Shown here in pieces: positions 1 through 9,199 of a DNA stretch of 64,000 bases. Origin of the DNA: Streptomyces litmocidini (GTDB lineage Bacteria; Actinomycetota; Actinomycetes; Streptomycetales; Streptomycetaceae); assembly GCF_014649755.1 (NCBI RefSeq), contig NZ_BMTQ01000005.1, positions 124,001 to 188,000 of the forward strand. The letters run 5' to 3'. Position 1 is the stretch's first letter, and the number at the start of each line of letters is the position of its first letter. The position numbers and the translations under genes were made by a program. The notes below the pieces were generated by a model. That model saw only the letters and a list, made by a program, of their open reading frames with translations, had not been told where the DNA came from and ran no database searches.

Positions 1-722
1 ATGACGACGTTGCCGCCGCCGGAGAGGGTGCCCATGGTGGAGGCGCCGCCGCCGATGTCGGAGCCGTCGCCGACGACGACGCCGGCGGAGATGCGGCCCT
101 CGACCATGGAGGTGCCGAGGGTGCCGGCGTTGAAGTTGACGAAGCCCTCGTGCATGACGGTGGTGCCCGCGGCGAGGTGGGCGCCGAGGCGGACGCGGTC
201 GGCGTCGGCGATGCGGACGCCGGCGGGCACGACGTAGTCGGTCATGCGCGGGAACTTGTCGATCGAGGTGACCTGGAGGTGCAGACCCTCGGCGCGGGCG
301 TTGAGCCGCACCTTCTCGACGTCGTCGACGGCGACCGGGCCGAGCGAGGTCCAGGCCACGTTCGCCAGCAGGCCGAAGATGCCGTCCAGGCTCTGGCCGT
401 GCGGCTTGACCAGCCGGTGGCTCAGCAGGTGGAGGCGCAGGTAGGTGTCGTGCGCGTCGAGCGGCTTCTCGTCGAGCGAGGCGATGACGGTGCGGACGGC
501 GACCACCTCGACGCCCCGGCGGGCGTCCACGCCGAGGGCCTTGGCGGCGCCCTCGCCGAGGGCGTCGACGGCCTCCTCGGGGGTGAGGCGCTCGGTGCCG
601 GCGGGGCCGGCGGCGTCGGTCAGCTCGGGGGCGGGGAACCAGGTGTCGAGAACGGTGCCGTCGCCGGCGATGGTGGCGAGGCCGGCGGCGACGGCGCCGG
701 TGGTGCGAGGAGCAGTGGTCAT
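1..722 (-). CDS. dapD: 2,3,4,5-tetrahydropyridine-2,6-dicarboxylate N-succinyltransferase, C-terminus cut by window edge
   Basis: This enzyme transfers succinyl from succinyl-CoA to tetrahydrodipicolinate in the lysine/meso-diaminopimelate branch, in the cytoplasm. Reading the minus strand from the ATG at 722-720 gives about 240 residues starting [15 protein letters not shown]. The second half shows left-handed beta-helix hexapeptide character ([17 protein letters not shown], then Gly/Val-rich turns such as [17 protein letters not shown]), typical of the DapD acyltransferase fold. The C-terminus lies outside the window. A TAGGTT -10 box at 735-730 sits exactly 7 bases before the ATG with no Shine-Dalgarno sequence, so the mRNA is probably leaderless. 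Family call is from recalled similarity and the repeat pattern; confident. Confidence 0.9.
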   Translation of the reverse strand, partial: MTTAPRTTGAVAAGLATIAGDGTVLDTWFPAPELTDAAGPAGTERLTPEEAVDALGEGAAKALGVDARRGVEVVAVRTVIASLDEKPLDAHDTYLRLHLLSHRLVKPHGQSLDGIFGLLANVAWTSLGPVAVDDVEKVRLNARAEGLHLQVTSIDKFPRMTDYVVPAGVRIADADRVRLGAHLAAGTTVMHEGFVNFNAGTLGTSMVEGRISAGVVVGDGSDIGGGASTMGTLSGGGNVV

Positions 723-737
723 GACGGAAAACCTAAC

Positions 738-753
738 GGGCGGCCCCCCGCCC
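738..753. terminator. short GC hairpin between tetR remnant and dapD
   Basis: GGGCGG (738-743) and CCGCCC (748-753) form a 6-bp stem with a 4-base loop just downstream of the tetR remnant and upstream of the dapD -10 box. There is no U-tract, so its termination role is only plausible. Confidence 0.35.
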
Positions 754-766
754 GGGCCAACCGGTC

Positions 767-1021
767 TCAGGTGTCGGTCGGGCCCGTGGGCGGTTCCGAC
801 GAGGTCCCGGCCCGCCGTTTCGGGTCTTCGTTCAGGATCCGGGCCAGCACCTCCCGGGTGTGCTCCCCGTCCTACGGGGCACCGGTGAGCAGCACCTGGA
901 GGCCGATGCCGTCCATGAGGGCGACCAGGGCGCGGGCGGTGACGGGCCCGATGCGCGGGGCGAGGGCGGCGTCGACGATCCGCTCGCGCCGGCCGGGGTC
1001 GTGCCTCCGGGGCCGTGCCAT
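767..1021 (-). pseudogene. TetR-family regulator remnant: internal deletion plus in-frame stop
   Basis: The ATG at 1021-1019 overlaps the SMR transporter stop (TGATG), as in intact SMR-TetR operons. Translation gives a normal TetR beginning ([20 protein letters not shown]) and then, with no helix-turn-helix recognition helix, jumps into a typical C-terminal helix ([21 protein letters not shown]). A TAG at 874-872 follows. After it the same frame continues as [16 protein letters not shown]... to a TGA at 769-767, which reads as the usual TetR C-terminus. About 110 residues are missing compared with a typical 190-200-residue family member. The TAG replaces one codon and could be a TAC-to-TAG change. 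DNA binding is almost certainly lost. That it once controlled the SMR gene is inference from the operon arrangement. Confidence 0.8.
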
Positions 1022-1341
1022 CAGTGGGCGCCGCCGAGGTTGAGGACGGCGACCCCCGCGATGATGAGGACGATCCCGGCGATCTTGGCGACGCCCAGGC
1101 TCTCGCCGAGGAAGAGGAAGCCGATGAGGGCGACGGCGGCGGTGCCGACCCCTGACCAGATGGCGTAGGCGGTGCCGACCTGGAGCGTCTTGAGCGCCCG
1201 CGCCAGGAGCGCGAAGGCGACGAGGTAGCCCGCGCCGGTGACGAGGGAGGGCCAGAGCCGGGTGAAGCCCTCGCTGTACTTCATCGAGGTGGTGGCGAGT
1301 ATCTCCGCCGCGATGGCGCCCGCAAGGAGTCCGTAGCCCAC
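1021..1341 (-). CDS. small multidrug resistance (SMR/EmrE-like) efflux protein
   Basis: This is a four-helix proton-coupled exporter of cationic drugs or guanidinium-like compounds in the inner membrane, about 106 residues. The family's membrane-embedded Glu lies in helix 1 ([25 protein letters not shown]), followed by [11 protein letters not shown] and a C-terminal [14 protein letters not shown] helix. The open frame extends to an upstream ATG-like codon at 1362, but the family begins at GYGLLAG, so I use the GTG at 1341. A TACGCT -10 box at 1354-1349 lies 7 bases upstream and there is no Shine-Dalgarno sequence, pointing to a leaderless mRNA. Its stop overlaps the tetR remnant start. Substrate not predictable. 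Confidence 0.88.
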   Translation of the reverse strand: MGYGLLAGAIAAEILATTSMKYSEGFTRLWPSLVTGAGYLVAFALLARALKTLQVGTAYAIWSGVGTAAVALIGFLFLGESLGVAKIAGIVLIIAGVAVLNLGGAH

Positions 1342-1351
1342 GTGTGCGAGC

Positions 1352-1377
1352 GTACACAGCACCGTCTACGGGTGTAC
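1352..1377. promoter_or_regulatory. inverted repeat over the SMR promoter, probable TetR operator
   Basis: GTACAC (1352-1357) and GTGTAC (1372-1377) are inverted arms with centres 20 bp apart. On the minus strand they overlap a TGTACA -35 box and the TACGCT -10 box of the SMR gene (18-base spacer). This is the geometry of a TetR-family operator. Since the adjacent TetR gene is broken, the site may now be vacant. Operator function is inferred. Confidence 0.5.
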
Positions 1378-1404
1378 ATGTCAGCCACCGATACGGTGTC
1401 CCGC

Positions 1405-2478
1405 ATGACGTACCCCCCAGGCCCGCCCGGCCCGCCCTACGGCTACGGCTATCCGCCGCCGCCCCCACCGCCGAAGCCCGGCGTGATACCTCTGGCGCCC
1501 CTCGGCTTCGGCACGATCCTGAGCGGCGCCTTCGCGACCTTCGGCCGTTACTGGAAGCAGCTTCTCGGGGTGACGGGGACCGTCTACGGCGTCGCGGTCC
1601 TGATCGTCGGCGCGGCGGCCGGCATCGCGTACGCGGCCGTCGGCGACGTCTTCCCCGCCGTGTTCGACCTGCCGGAGGGCCAGGAGCCCCGGTGGGACGA
1701 CGTCCGGCCGCTGGTCATCGCCTTCGTCTGCGTCTGGCTCGTCGCCATGATCGTGATGCTCTGCGCGAGCGCCGTGGTGGCGGCGGCCTGCCCGGCCGTG
1801 GTCCAGGAAGCGGTCCTCGGCCGGCCCACGACCTTCGGCGCGGTCTGGCGCCGCGCCTGGTCCCGGATGCCGGCGGTCCTGGGCACGGTGGTGCTGACGG
1901 GCCTGGCCCTGCTGGTCCCGATGGCGCTGTTCGTCGCGGCCTTCGTCTGGATGGTCACGACGCTGCTCCTGGCCGCGGACGACGCGACGGGCACCCCGAT
2001 GGCGGGTCTGCTGCTGGTCCCCCTCCTCGTCATCGGCCTGGCCCTGCTCATCGCCCCGCTCGCGCTGTGGATCTGGGTGAAGTTCAGCCTGGCCCCGGCG
2101 GCGGCGGTGATGGAGGGACAGGGCGCGTTCGCCTCGATGCGCCGCTCCTCGTCCCTGGTCCGCGGCTCCTGGTGGCGCGTGTTCGGCTGTCTGCTCGCGG
2201 CCGGCCTGATGGCCTCCGTGGTGAGCTGGCTGATCCAGCAGCTGCTCTCGCTGCTGGTCTCGGCCCCGCTCTCGACCGCCGACTTCTCCGGTGAGGACCG
2301 GGGCGCCCTGATCGCCGCCCTGGCGGCCCTCGTCGGCGTCCTGGTCGTCGGCCAGATGATCACCCAGGCGGTCGTCTCGCTCTTCCCGCCGATCGTCACC
2401 GGTCTGCTCTACGTCGACCAGCGCATCCGCAAGGAGAACCTGGCCCCGGAGCTGGCCCGGGCGGCCGGCCTCCTCTAG
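1405..2478 (+). CDS. multi-pass membrane protein with proline-rich N-terminus (GDPD membrane-domain-like)
   Basis: 357 residues. The N-terminal 25 residues are Pro/Gly/Tyr-rich (MTYPPGPPGPPYGYGYPPPP), a pattern common on Streptomyces membrane proteins. The rest holds about six long hydrophobic stretches interleaved with short loops (LTGLALLVPMALFVAAFVW, LVPLLVIGLALLIAPLALW and others). It resembles the membrane domain found on glycerophosphodiester phosphodiesterase-like proteins, but there is no catalytic domain. I chose the ATG at 1405 because a TACGGT -10 box ends 7 bases before it (leaderless pattern) and the codons upstream fall in the operator region. Function unknown. A strong hairpin follows. 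Confidence 0.75.
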   Translation: MTYPPGPPGPPYGYGYPPPPPPPKPGVIPLAPLGFGTILSGAFATFGRYWKQLLGVTGTVYGVAVLIVGAAAGIAYAAVGDVFPAVFDLPEGQEPRWDDVRPLVIAFVCVWLVAMIVMLCASAVVAAACPAVVQEAVLGRPTTFGAVWRRAWSRMPAVLGTVVLTGLALLVPMALFVAAFVWMVTTLLLAADDATGTPMAGLLLVPLLVIGLALLIAPLALWIWVKFSLAPAAAVMEGQGAFASMRRSSSLVRGSWWRVFGCLLAAGLMASVVSWLIQQLLSLLVSAPLSTADFSGEDRGALIAALAALVGVLVVGQMITQAVVSLFPPIVTGLLYVDQRIRKENLAPELARAAGLL

Positions 2479-2480
2479 GA

Positions 2481-2524
2481 ACGCGAGAACGGCCGCGCCC
2501 CGGAGGGCGCGGCCGTTCTCGCGT
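2481..2524. terminator. 19-bp perfect hairpin, bidirectional terminator
   Basis: ACGCGAGAACGGCCGCGCC (2481-2499) pairs perfectly with its complement at 2506-2524 around a 6-base loop. It lies between the convergent membrane-protein gene and the end of the suf operon, so it probably ends transcription from both sides. It has no U-tract, as is common in Streptomyces. Confidence 0.75.
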
Positions 2525-2555
2525 ACGCGTACGGATCAGACGGTGAAGCCGGGCG

Positions 2556-2894
2556 TCAGACGTTGAAGCCGAGCGCGCGCAGCTGCTCGCGGCCGTCGTC
2601 CGTGATCTTGTCCGGACCCCACGGGGGCATCCAGACCCAGTTGATCTTCAGCTCGCTGACGATGCCGTCCGTCGCGGACTTCGCCTGGTCCTCGATCACA
2701 TCGGTCAGCGGGCAGGCCGCCGACGTCAGGGTCATGTCCAGCGTCGCGACGTTCGAGTCGTCGATGTGGATGCCGTAGATCAGGCCCAGGTTGACGACGT
2801 CGATGCCCAGCTCGGGGTCGACGACGTCGTACAGCGCCTCACGGACTTCTTCCTCGGAGGCCGGCTTCATCGTGGCCTCGGCGTTCTCGGTCAT
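2556..2894 (-). CDS. sufT: metal-sulfur cluster assembly factor, DUF59/MIP18 family
   Basis: 112 residues, last gene of the suf operon. The DUF59 core is visible: EVREALYDVVDPELGIDVVNLGLIY, then DMTLTSAACPLTDVIEDQ with the conserved Cys, then VWMPPWGPDKITDDGREQL. Family members help mature Fe-S proteins, probably by cluster transfer; the biochemical role is not settled. Its ATG overlaps the sufU stop (ATGA), implying translational coupling. The symbol sufT is used for this position in actinobacterial suf operons. Confidence 0.88.
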   Translation of the reverse strand: MTENAEATMKPASEEEVREALYDVVDPELGIDVVNLGLIYGIHIDDSNVATLDMTLTSAACPLTDVIEDQAKSATDGIVSELKINWVWMPPWGPDKITDDGREQLRALGFNV

Positions 2895-3352
2895 GCCGAC
2901 TTCCTCTCCGTGTCACCCAGCGCCTGGGCGGTCGCGTCCTTCCACGCCATCCAGCTGAGCAGCGCGCACTTCACACGGGCGGGGTACTTGGAGACCCCGG
3001 CGAACGCGACCGCGTCCTCCAGGACCTCCTCCATCGCCTCGTCCGGCTCGATCTGGCCCTTGGACTGCATCAGCTCCAGGAAGGTGCCCTGGATCTTCTG
3101 CGCCTCGGCCAGCTCCTTGCCGACGAGCAGCTCGTTGAGGACGGAGGCCGAGGCCTGGCTGATGGAGCAGCCCTGGCCCTCGTACGACACGTCCTCGATG
3201 CGCGAGCCGTCGTACTTCACGCGGAGCGTGATCTCGTCGCCGCACGTCGGGTTGACGTGGTGCACCTCGGCGTCGCCGTCCCGAAGACCGCGCCCGTGGG
3301 GGTGCTTGTAGTGGTCCAGGATGACGTCCTGGTACATCGAATCCAGCTTCAC
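2891..3352 (-). CDS. sufU: Fe-S cluster assembly sulfur-transfer protein SufU
   Basis: SufU accepts persulfide sulfur from SufS in Gram-positive type suf systems. 153 residues, with the three conserved Cys at about 37 (HHVNPTCGDE), 62 (YEGQGCSISQAS) and 129 (ARVKCALLSW) plus the conserved Asp after the first Cys. Together these form the zinc site used in sulfur transfer. It has the longer central insertion that separates SufU from IscU. Start ATG is 10 bases after the sufS stop; its end overlaps sufT. Confidence 0.93.
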   Translation of the reverse strand: MKLDSMYQDVILDHYKHPHGRGLRDGDAEVHHVNPTCGDEITLRVKYDGSRIEDVSYEGQGCSISQASASVLNELLVGKELAEAQKIQGTFLELMQSKGQIEPDEAMEEVLEDAVAFAGVSKYPARVKCALLSWMAWKDATAQALGDTERKSA

Positions 3353-3362
3353 GAGCCGTCTC

Positions 3363-4627
3363 CTAGCCGAAGAAGTTCCGTACGTGCTCCAGACCCGCGA
3401 CCAGGGCGTCGACCTCGGCCGGGGTGGAGTACAGATAGAACGACGCTCGCGTGGTCGCGGGAATTCCGTACCGCAGGCAGACCGGCCGCGCGCAGTGGTG
3501 GCCCACGCGCACCGCGATGCCCTCCTCGTCGAGGACCTGGCCCACGTCGTGCGGATGGATGTCGCCCAGCGTGAAGGAGATCGCCGCGCCGCGGTCCTCG
3601 GCCGTGGTGGGGCCGATGATCCGCAGGTCCGGCACCTCCTGGAGGCGCCGGACGGCGTACTCGGTGATCGCGTGCTCGTGGCGCGCGATGTTCTCCATCC
3701 CGATCGCCGACAGGTAGTCCACGGCCGCGCCGAGGCCGACGGCCTGGGCGATCGGGGGCGTGCCCGCCTCGAACTTGTGCGGGGCCGGCGCGTACGTCGA
3801 GGAGTGCATCGAGACGGTCTCGATCATCTCGCCGCCGCCGAGGAAGGGCGGGAGGTCCTCCAGGAGCTCCTGCCGTCCCCACAGCACGCCGATGCCGGTC
3901 GGGCCGCACATCTTGTGGCCGGTGAAGGCCACGAAGTCGGCCTGGAGCGCCTGCACGTCCAGGACCATGTGCGGGGCCGCCTGGGAGGCGTCGATGCAGA
4001 CGAGCGCACCGACCTCCTGGGCGCGGCGGATGATCGTCTCCACCGGGTTGACCGTGCCGAGCAGGTTCGAGACCAGCGTGAACGAGACGATCTTGGTCTT
4101 CTCGGTGATGACCTCCTCGATGTTCGAGAGGTCGAGACGGCCGTCGTCGGTGAGGCCGAACCACTTCAGCTTCGCGCCCGTGCGCTGCGAGAGCAGCTGC
4201 CACGGCACGATGTTGGAGTGGTGCTCCATCTCCGTGATGGCGATCTCGGTCTCGTGGTCCACGCGGTAGGGCTCGTCGGCCCAGCCCAGCATGTTGGCCA
4301 CGAGGTTGAGCGACTCGGAGGCGTTCTTGGTGAAGATCACCTCGTCGCGGCTCGGCGCGTTGATGAAGGCCGCGACCTTGTCACGGGCGCCTTCGTACAG
4401 CGCCGTCGCCTCCTCGGCGACCGTGTAGACGCCGCGGTGGACGTTGGCGTTGTGACGCTCGTAGTACTGGTTGAGCGCGTCGAGGACCTGCCGCGGCTTC
4501 TGGGAGGTCGCCGCGGAGTCGAGGTACACGATCTTCTTGCCGTCGTGGACCACGCGATCCAGGAGCGGGAAGTCCTTGCGGATCGCCTCGGTGTCGAGGA
4601 GGCCGGTCAGCCCCTGATGGGCGGAAG

Positions 4628-4631
<4 letters not shown>
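3363..4631 (-). CDS. sufS: cysteine desulfurase SufS
   Basis: PLP-dependent class V aminotransferase-fold enzyme that removes sulfur from L-cysteine for Fe-S cluster building. 422 residues. The PLP lysine is about residue 240 (VAFTGHKMCGPTGIG), preceded by the cofactor-binding EMEHHSN motif near 135-140. The persulfide-carrying Cys is about 380 in RVGHHCARPVC, the group II (SufS/SufU-partnered) motif. The start overlaps the sufC stop by ATGA. SufU as direct partner is the expected pairing and lies next door. Confidence 0.95.
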
Positions 4632-5392
<761 letters not shown>

Positions 5393-5399
5393 GGGTGAC

Positions 5400-5717
5400 T
5401 CAGGACTCCTGGGTGACGGAGACGAGCACATCGTCCCCTTCGATCTTTACGGGGTATACGGGGACGGGGCGCGTCGCGGGAAGGCCGGAGGGCTTGCCCG
5501 TGCGCAGGTCGAAGCTGGAGCCGTGCAGCCAGCACTCGATCGCGCAGTCCTCGACCTCGCCCTCCGAGAGGGAGACGTTGGCGTGCGAGCAGATGTCGTT
5601 GATCGCGTACACCTCGCCCTCGGTGTGCACGACCGACACCGGCGTGCCGTCGACCTCGACCCGCTTCGGGGTGTCGGCCTCCAGCTCGCTCAGCGCGCAG
5701 ACTCGGACGAAGGCCAT
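5400..5717 (-). CDS. Rieske-type [2Fe-2S] ferredoxin of the suf operon
   Basis: 105 residues, NirD/biphenyl-dioxygenase ferredoxin type. The Rieske ligands are C43-x-H45 (DICSHANVSLSEG) and C62-x2-H65 (IECWLHGSSFD). Cytoplasmic, with no signal or membrane segment. Such a gene is regularly inserted between sufD and sufC in actinobacteria. It probably delivers electrons during cluster assembly or to a Fe-S client, but the partner is not known. Its ATG overlaps the sufD stop (TGATG). Confidence 0.9.
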   Translation of the reverse strand: MAFVRVCALSELEADTPKRVEVDGTPVSVVHTEGEVYAINDICSHANVSLSEGEVEDCAIECWLHGSSFDLRTGKPSGLPATRPVPVYPVKIEGDDVLVSVTQES

Positions 5718-6898
5718 CAGACGGAGGCCTCCAGCTCGGCCTCGATCTTGGCGAGGAGTCGCTCCTGGACGTCCGGCAGACCGATCTGCTGGACGAGCTC
5801 CGCGAAGAAGCCGCGGACGACGAGGCGGCGGGCCTCGGTCTCCGGGATGCCGCGGGCCATCAGGTAGAAGAGCTGCTCGTCGTCGAAGCGGCCGGTGGCC
5901 GAGGCGTGACCGGCGCCGGCGATCTCGCCGGTCTCGATCTCCAGGTTCGGCACGGAGTCGACCCGGGCGCCGTCCGTGAGGACCAGGTTCCGGTTGAGCT
6001 CGTAGGTGTCCGTGCCCTCCGCGGCGGCCTGGATGAGCACGTCGCCGATCCAGACGGCGTGCGCGTCCTGGCCCTGCAGCGCGCCCTTGTAGGCCACGTT
6101 GGACTTGCAGTGCGGGGTGTTGTGGTCGACCAGGAGGCGGTGCTCCTGGTGCTGGCCGGCGTCGGTGAAGTACAGGCCGAAGAGCTCGGCCTCGCCGCCG
6201 GGGGCCGCGTACCGCACGCGCGGGTGGAGGCGGACGACGTCGCCGCCGAAGGTGACGACGACCGACTTGAAGGAGGCGTCACGGCCGACCAGCGCGTTGT
6301 GCTGGGCGACGTGGACGGCCTTCCCGTCCCAGTCCTGGACGGAGACGACGGTCAGCTTGGCGCCGTCGCCGAGGACGTAGTCCACGTTGGCGGCGAGCAC
6401 GGCGTCGCCGGTGTGGTCGAGGACCACGACGGCCTCGGCGAAGGCTCCGAGCTCGATCACCTGGTGGCCGAAGGCGACGCCGCCCTGGCCGTGCACGGAG
6501 ATGCGGATCGGCTCGGTGAGCACCGTCTCCTTGGCGACGGTGACGACCGAGGCCTTCTCGAAGGAGGAGTAGGCCTGGGCGGCGACGCGGTCGACGGGCG
6601 TGCCGGCCTTGCCGAGGCGCTCGTCGTCGCGGCCGACGGTCTCCACGGTGACGCCCTCGGGGGCCTCGACCTCGACCTTGACGCCCTCGCCGGAGGCGAC
6701 GGCGGTGCCGTCGTGGAGGCCGCGCAGGCGTGCCAGCGGGGTGAACCGCCACTCCTCCTCGCGGCCGTGCGGGACGGGGAAGTCCGCGACGTCGAAGGAC
6801 GGGGGCGCGCTCATGCGCGTGGCGACGGTGGACTCGGCGGCCACCGCGATCGAGCCGGCGGTGGTGGAGCCCGCCGGGATGTTCTGAGCCTCAGCCAT
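5717..6898 (-). CDS. sufD: Fe-S cluster assembly protein SufD
   Basis: Scaffold subunit that with SufB and SufC forms the SufBC2D complex. 393 residues, with the usual divergent N-terminal segment (DFPVPHGREEEWRFTPLARL) and the beta-helix core. The C-terminal family block includes GHASATGRFDDEQLFYLMARGIPETEARRLVVRGFFAE. Start ATG lies 60 bases after the sufB stop, the only real gap inside the operon. Confidence 0.95.
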   Translation of the reverse strand: MAEAQNIPAGSTTAGSIAVAAESTVATRMSAPPSFDVADFPVPHGREEEWRFTPLARLRGLHDGTAVASGEGVKVEVEAPEGVTVETVGRDDERLGKAGTPVDRVAAQAYSSFEKASVVTVAKETVLTEPIRISVHGQGGVAFGHQVIELGAFAEAVVVLDHTGDAVLAANVDYVLGDGAKLTVVSVQDWDGKAVHVAQHNALVGRDASFKSVVVTFGGDVVRLHPRVRYAAPGGEAELFGLYFTDAGQHQEHRLLVDHNTPHCKSNVAYKGALQGQDAHAVWIGDVLIQAAAEGTDTYELNRNLVLTDGARVDSVPNLEIETGEIAGAGHASATGRFDDEQLFYLMARGIPETEARRLVVRGFFAELVQQIGLPDVQERLLAKIEAELEASV

Positions 6899-6958
6899 GG
6901 CTGTCGTGTTGCTCTCTTCCTACGTAAGAACCAGGGGGGTGCGGACGGCGGGGCGGCG

Positions 6959-8374
6959 TCAGCCGACCGCACCCTCCATCTGCAGCTCGATCAGCCGGTT
7001 GAGCTCCAGGGCGTACTCCATGGGGAGCTCCTTGGCGATGGGCTCGACGAAGCCGCGGACGATCATCGCCATGGCCTCGAACTCGGTGAGGCCGCGGCTC
7101 ATCAGGTAGAAGAGCTGGTCCTCGGAGACCTTGGAGACGGTGGCCTCGTGGCCCATGGAGACGTCGTCCTCGCGCACGTCCACGTAGGGGTACGTGTCGG
7201 AGCGGGAGATCGTGTCGACGAGCAGCGCGTCGCAGAGGACGTTGGACTTGGCGCCCGGGGCACCCTCGCCGATCTCGATGAGACCGCGGTAGGAGGTGCG
7301 GCCGCCGCCTCGCGCCACCGACTTGGAGACGATGTTGGAGGAGGTGTTCGGGGCCATGTGGACCATCTTGGCGCCGGCGTCCTGGTGCTGGCCCTCGCCG
7401 GCGAAGGCGATGGAGAGGGTCTCGCCCTTGGCGTGCTCGCCCATCAGGTAGACGGCCGGGTACTTCATGGTGACCTTGGAGCCGATGTTGCCGTCGACCC
7501 ACTCCATGGTGGCGCCCTCGTAGGCGACGGCGCGCTTGGTCACCAGGTTGTAGACGTTGTTCGACCAGTTCTGGATGGTCGTGTAGCGGCAGCGGCCGCC
7601 CTTCTTCACGATGATCTCGACGACGGCGCTGTGCAGCGAGTCGGAGGAGTAGATCGGGGCGGTGCAGCCCTCGACGTAGTGGACGTAGGCGTCCTCGTCG
7701 ACGATGATCAGCGTCCGCTCGAACTGGCCCATGTTCTCCGTATTGATGCGGAAGTAGGCCTGGAGCGGGATCTCGACGTGCACGCCCTTCGGCACGTAGA
7801 TGAACGAGCCGCCGGACCAGACGGCCGTGTTCAGGGAGGCGAACTTGTTGTCGCCGACGGGGATGACGGTGCCGAAGTACTCCTTGAAGAGCTCCTCGTG
7901 CTCCTTCAGCGCGGTGTCGGTGTCGACGAAGATGACGCCCTGCTCCTCCAGGTCCTCGCGGATCTGGTGGTAGACGACCTCGGACTCGTACTGGGCGGCG
8001 ACGCCGGCGACCAGGCGCTGCTTCTCCGCCTCCGGGATGCCGAGCTTGTCGTACGTGTTCTTGATGTCCTCCGGCAGGTCCTCCCAGGACTCGGCCTGCT
8101 TCTCGGTGGACCGCACGAAGTACTTGATGTTGTCGAAGTCGATGCCGGAGAGGTCGGAGCCCCAGGTCGGCATGGGCTTCTTGCCGAAGAGCCGCAGACC
8201 CTTGAGACGCAGCTTGAGCATCCACTCGGGCTCGTTCTTCTTCTCGGAGATGTCGCGGACGACGTCCTCGTTGAGGCCGCGCTTGGCGGCGGCACCGGCC
8301 GCGTCGGAGTCGGCCCAGCCGTACTCGTACCGACCCAGGCCCTCGAGCTCGGGGTGGCTGATCTCGGTGGTCAT
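6959..8374 (-). CDS. sufB: Fe-S cluster assembly protein SufB
   Basis: Main scaffold on which the cluster forms. 471 residues, close to the family's usual length. Typical blocks are [14 protein letters not shown] at the start, [20 protein letters not shown] in the middle, and [22 protein letters not shown] near the C-terminus. No intein is present, unlike mycobacterial SufB. The ATG overlaps the sufR stop (ATGA), coupling the regulator to the first structural gene. Confidence 0.96.
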   Translation of the reverse strand: MTTEISHPELEGLGRYEYGWADSDAAGAAAKRGLNEDVVRDISEKKNEPEWMLKLRLKGLRLFGKKPMPTWGSDLSGIDFDNIKYFVRSTEKQAESWEDLPEDIKNTYDKLGIPEAEKQRLVAGVAAQYESEVVYHQIREDLEEQGVIFVDTDTALKEHEELFKEYFGTVIPVGDNKFASLNTAVWSGGSFIYVPKGVHVEIPLQAYFRINTENMGQFERTLIIVDEDAYVHYVEGCTAPIYSSDSLHSAVVEIIVKKGGRCRYTTIQNWSNNVYNLVTKRAVAYEGATMEWVDGNIGSKVTMKYPAVYLMGEHAKGETLSIAFAGEGQHQDAGAKMVHMAPNTSSNIVSKSVARGGGRTSYRGLIEIGEGAPGAKSNVLCDALLVDTISRSDTYPYVDVREDDVSMGHEATVSKVSEDQLFYLMSRGLTEFEAMAMIVRGFVEPIAKELPMEYALELNRLIELQMEGAVG

Positions 8375-9096
8375 GCGGGGTTCCTCCCGGCCGTGCTTGC
8401 GGATGCTGATTCGGTGGTCTGTGGGGTGCCGTGCGGGATGAACGTGGTGCAGACGCCGTCACCATGCGCGATGGTGGCCAGACGCTGGACGTGCGTTCCC
8501 AGGAGGCGGGAGAAGAATTCCGTCTCCGCCTCGCACAGCTGGGGGTACTGCTCGGCGACGTGGGCGACCGGGCAGTGGTGTTGGCAGAGCTGCTCGCCGA
8601 CCGGCGCGTTCCGCGCAGTGGCAGCGTACCCGTCCGCCGTGAGGGCCTTGGCCAGGGCCTCGGTCCGCCGGGCCGGTTCGGCCGCCTCGACGGCCTCGCG
8701 GTACGCCCCGGCCTGGGCCTCGATCCGGTCGCGGGCGAAGGCGGCGACGGCCGCCTCTCCGCCGGCGTTGCGCTCGATCCAGCGGAGCGCCTCGACGGCG
8801 AGGGAGTCGTACGACTGGTCGAAGGCGTCCCGGCCGCAGTCGGTGAGCGCGAAGACCTTGGCGGGGCGGCCGCGGGTGCGGGTTCCGTAGACGCGCTTCT
8901 CGCGGGCCTCGACGACGTTCTCGGCGACCAGCGAGTCGAGGTGGCGGCGGACGGCGGCCTGGGTGAGGCGGAGCCGTGCGGCCAGGTCGGCGACGGTCGA
9001 GGGCCCGTGGTCCAGGATCGACCGCGCGACCCGGTTGCGCGTGGAACGCTCTCGGGTCGCGAGTTCCTCCACCGGAGCCGCGCCAACGTTTTTCAC
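8371..9096 (-). CDS. sufR: SufR, Fe-S-cluster-sensing repressor of the suf operon
   Basis: 241 residues. A DeoR/ArsR-like winged helix lies at about 20-70 ([30 protein letters not shown]). The C-terminal part carries Cys171-x3-Cys175-x12-Cys188-x27-Cys216, fitting the [4Fe-4S] ligands of SufR proteins; which three or four bind the cluster cannot be read from sequence. In known systems holo-SufR represses suf and loss of the cluster derepresses it. Starts at GTG 9096, which lies inside the CAAC-N6-GTTG operator; an overlapping ATG at 9103-9101 is out of frame and stops within four codons. Confidence 0.93.
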   Translation of the reverse strand: MKNVGAAPVEELATRERSTRNRVARSILDHGPSTVADLAARLRLTQAAVRRHLDSLVAENVVEAREKRVYGTRTRGRPAKVFALTDCGRDAFDQSYDSLAVEALRWIERNAGGEAAVAAFARDRIEAQAGAYREAVEAAEPARRTEALAKALTADGYAATARNAPVGEQLCQHHCPVAHVAEQYPQLCEAETEFFSRLLGTHVQRLATIAHGDGVCTTFIPHGTPQTTESASASTAGRNPA

Positions 9097-9109
9097 AACG
9101 CCATTGTTG
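9096..9109. promoter_or_regulatory. SufR operator (CAAC-N6-GTTG) over the sufR start
   Basis: CAAC (9096-9099), six bases, GTTG (9106-9109): this exact inverted repeat is the SufR recognition pattern described in cyanobacteria. It overlaps the sufR GTG and lies just downstream of an AT-rich -10 candidate (TAATTA, 9117-9112), so bound SufR would block initiation. Autorepression is inferred. Confidence 0.75.
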
Positions 9110-9111
9110 CG

Positions 9112-9132
9112 TAATTAATCGGGAGGTGACAA
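9112..9132 (-). promoter_or_regulatory. suf operon promoter region
   Basis: On the minus strand a TAATTA -10 candidate (9117-9112) is the only AT-rich stretch ahead of sufR. A TTGTCA hexamer at 9132-9127 is only 9 bases away, too close for a normal -35. At normal spacing I see no good -35, so the promoter may be weak or activator-dependent. Confidence 0.45.
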
Positions 9133-9167
9133 GCGGCGTCCGGCCGGGTGGCGGTGCGGTACGTCAC

Positions 9168-9186
9168 TCAGGTAAGGCTTACCTGA
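9168..9186. promoter_or_regulatory. perfect 19-bp palindrome, candidate iron box (DmdR1/IdeR/DtxR type)
   Basis: TCAGGTAAGGCTTACCTGA is a perfect palindrome around base 9177. It matches 15 of 19 positions of the DtxR-family iron-box consensus as I recall it (TTAGGTTAGGCTCACCTAA). It lies between the end of the DUF72 gene and sufR. The only promoter it can serve nearby is that of suf, with its centre about 70 bp upstream of the likely transcription start. A related manganese regulator (MntR) site cannot be excluded. Confidence 0.65.
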
Positions 9187-9199
9187 CCTGCAGGAACGA

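Noticed and set aside
872..1468. 198-codon minus-strand frame that includes the tetR remnant
   Set aside because: Its upstream part reads through the SMR gene in a wrong frame. Only the last 50 codons correspond to TetR, so it is not a fusion protein.
5906..8890. 994-codon plus-strand open frame antisense to sufD/sufB/sufR
   Set aside because: Composition is the Val/Gly/Asp/Leu-rich pattern produced by reading high-GC genes on the wrong strand. The opposite strand encodes unmistakable SufD, SufB and SufR.
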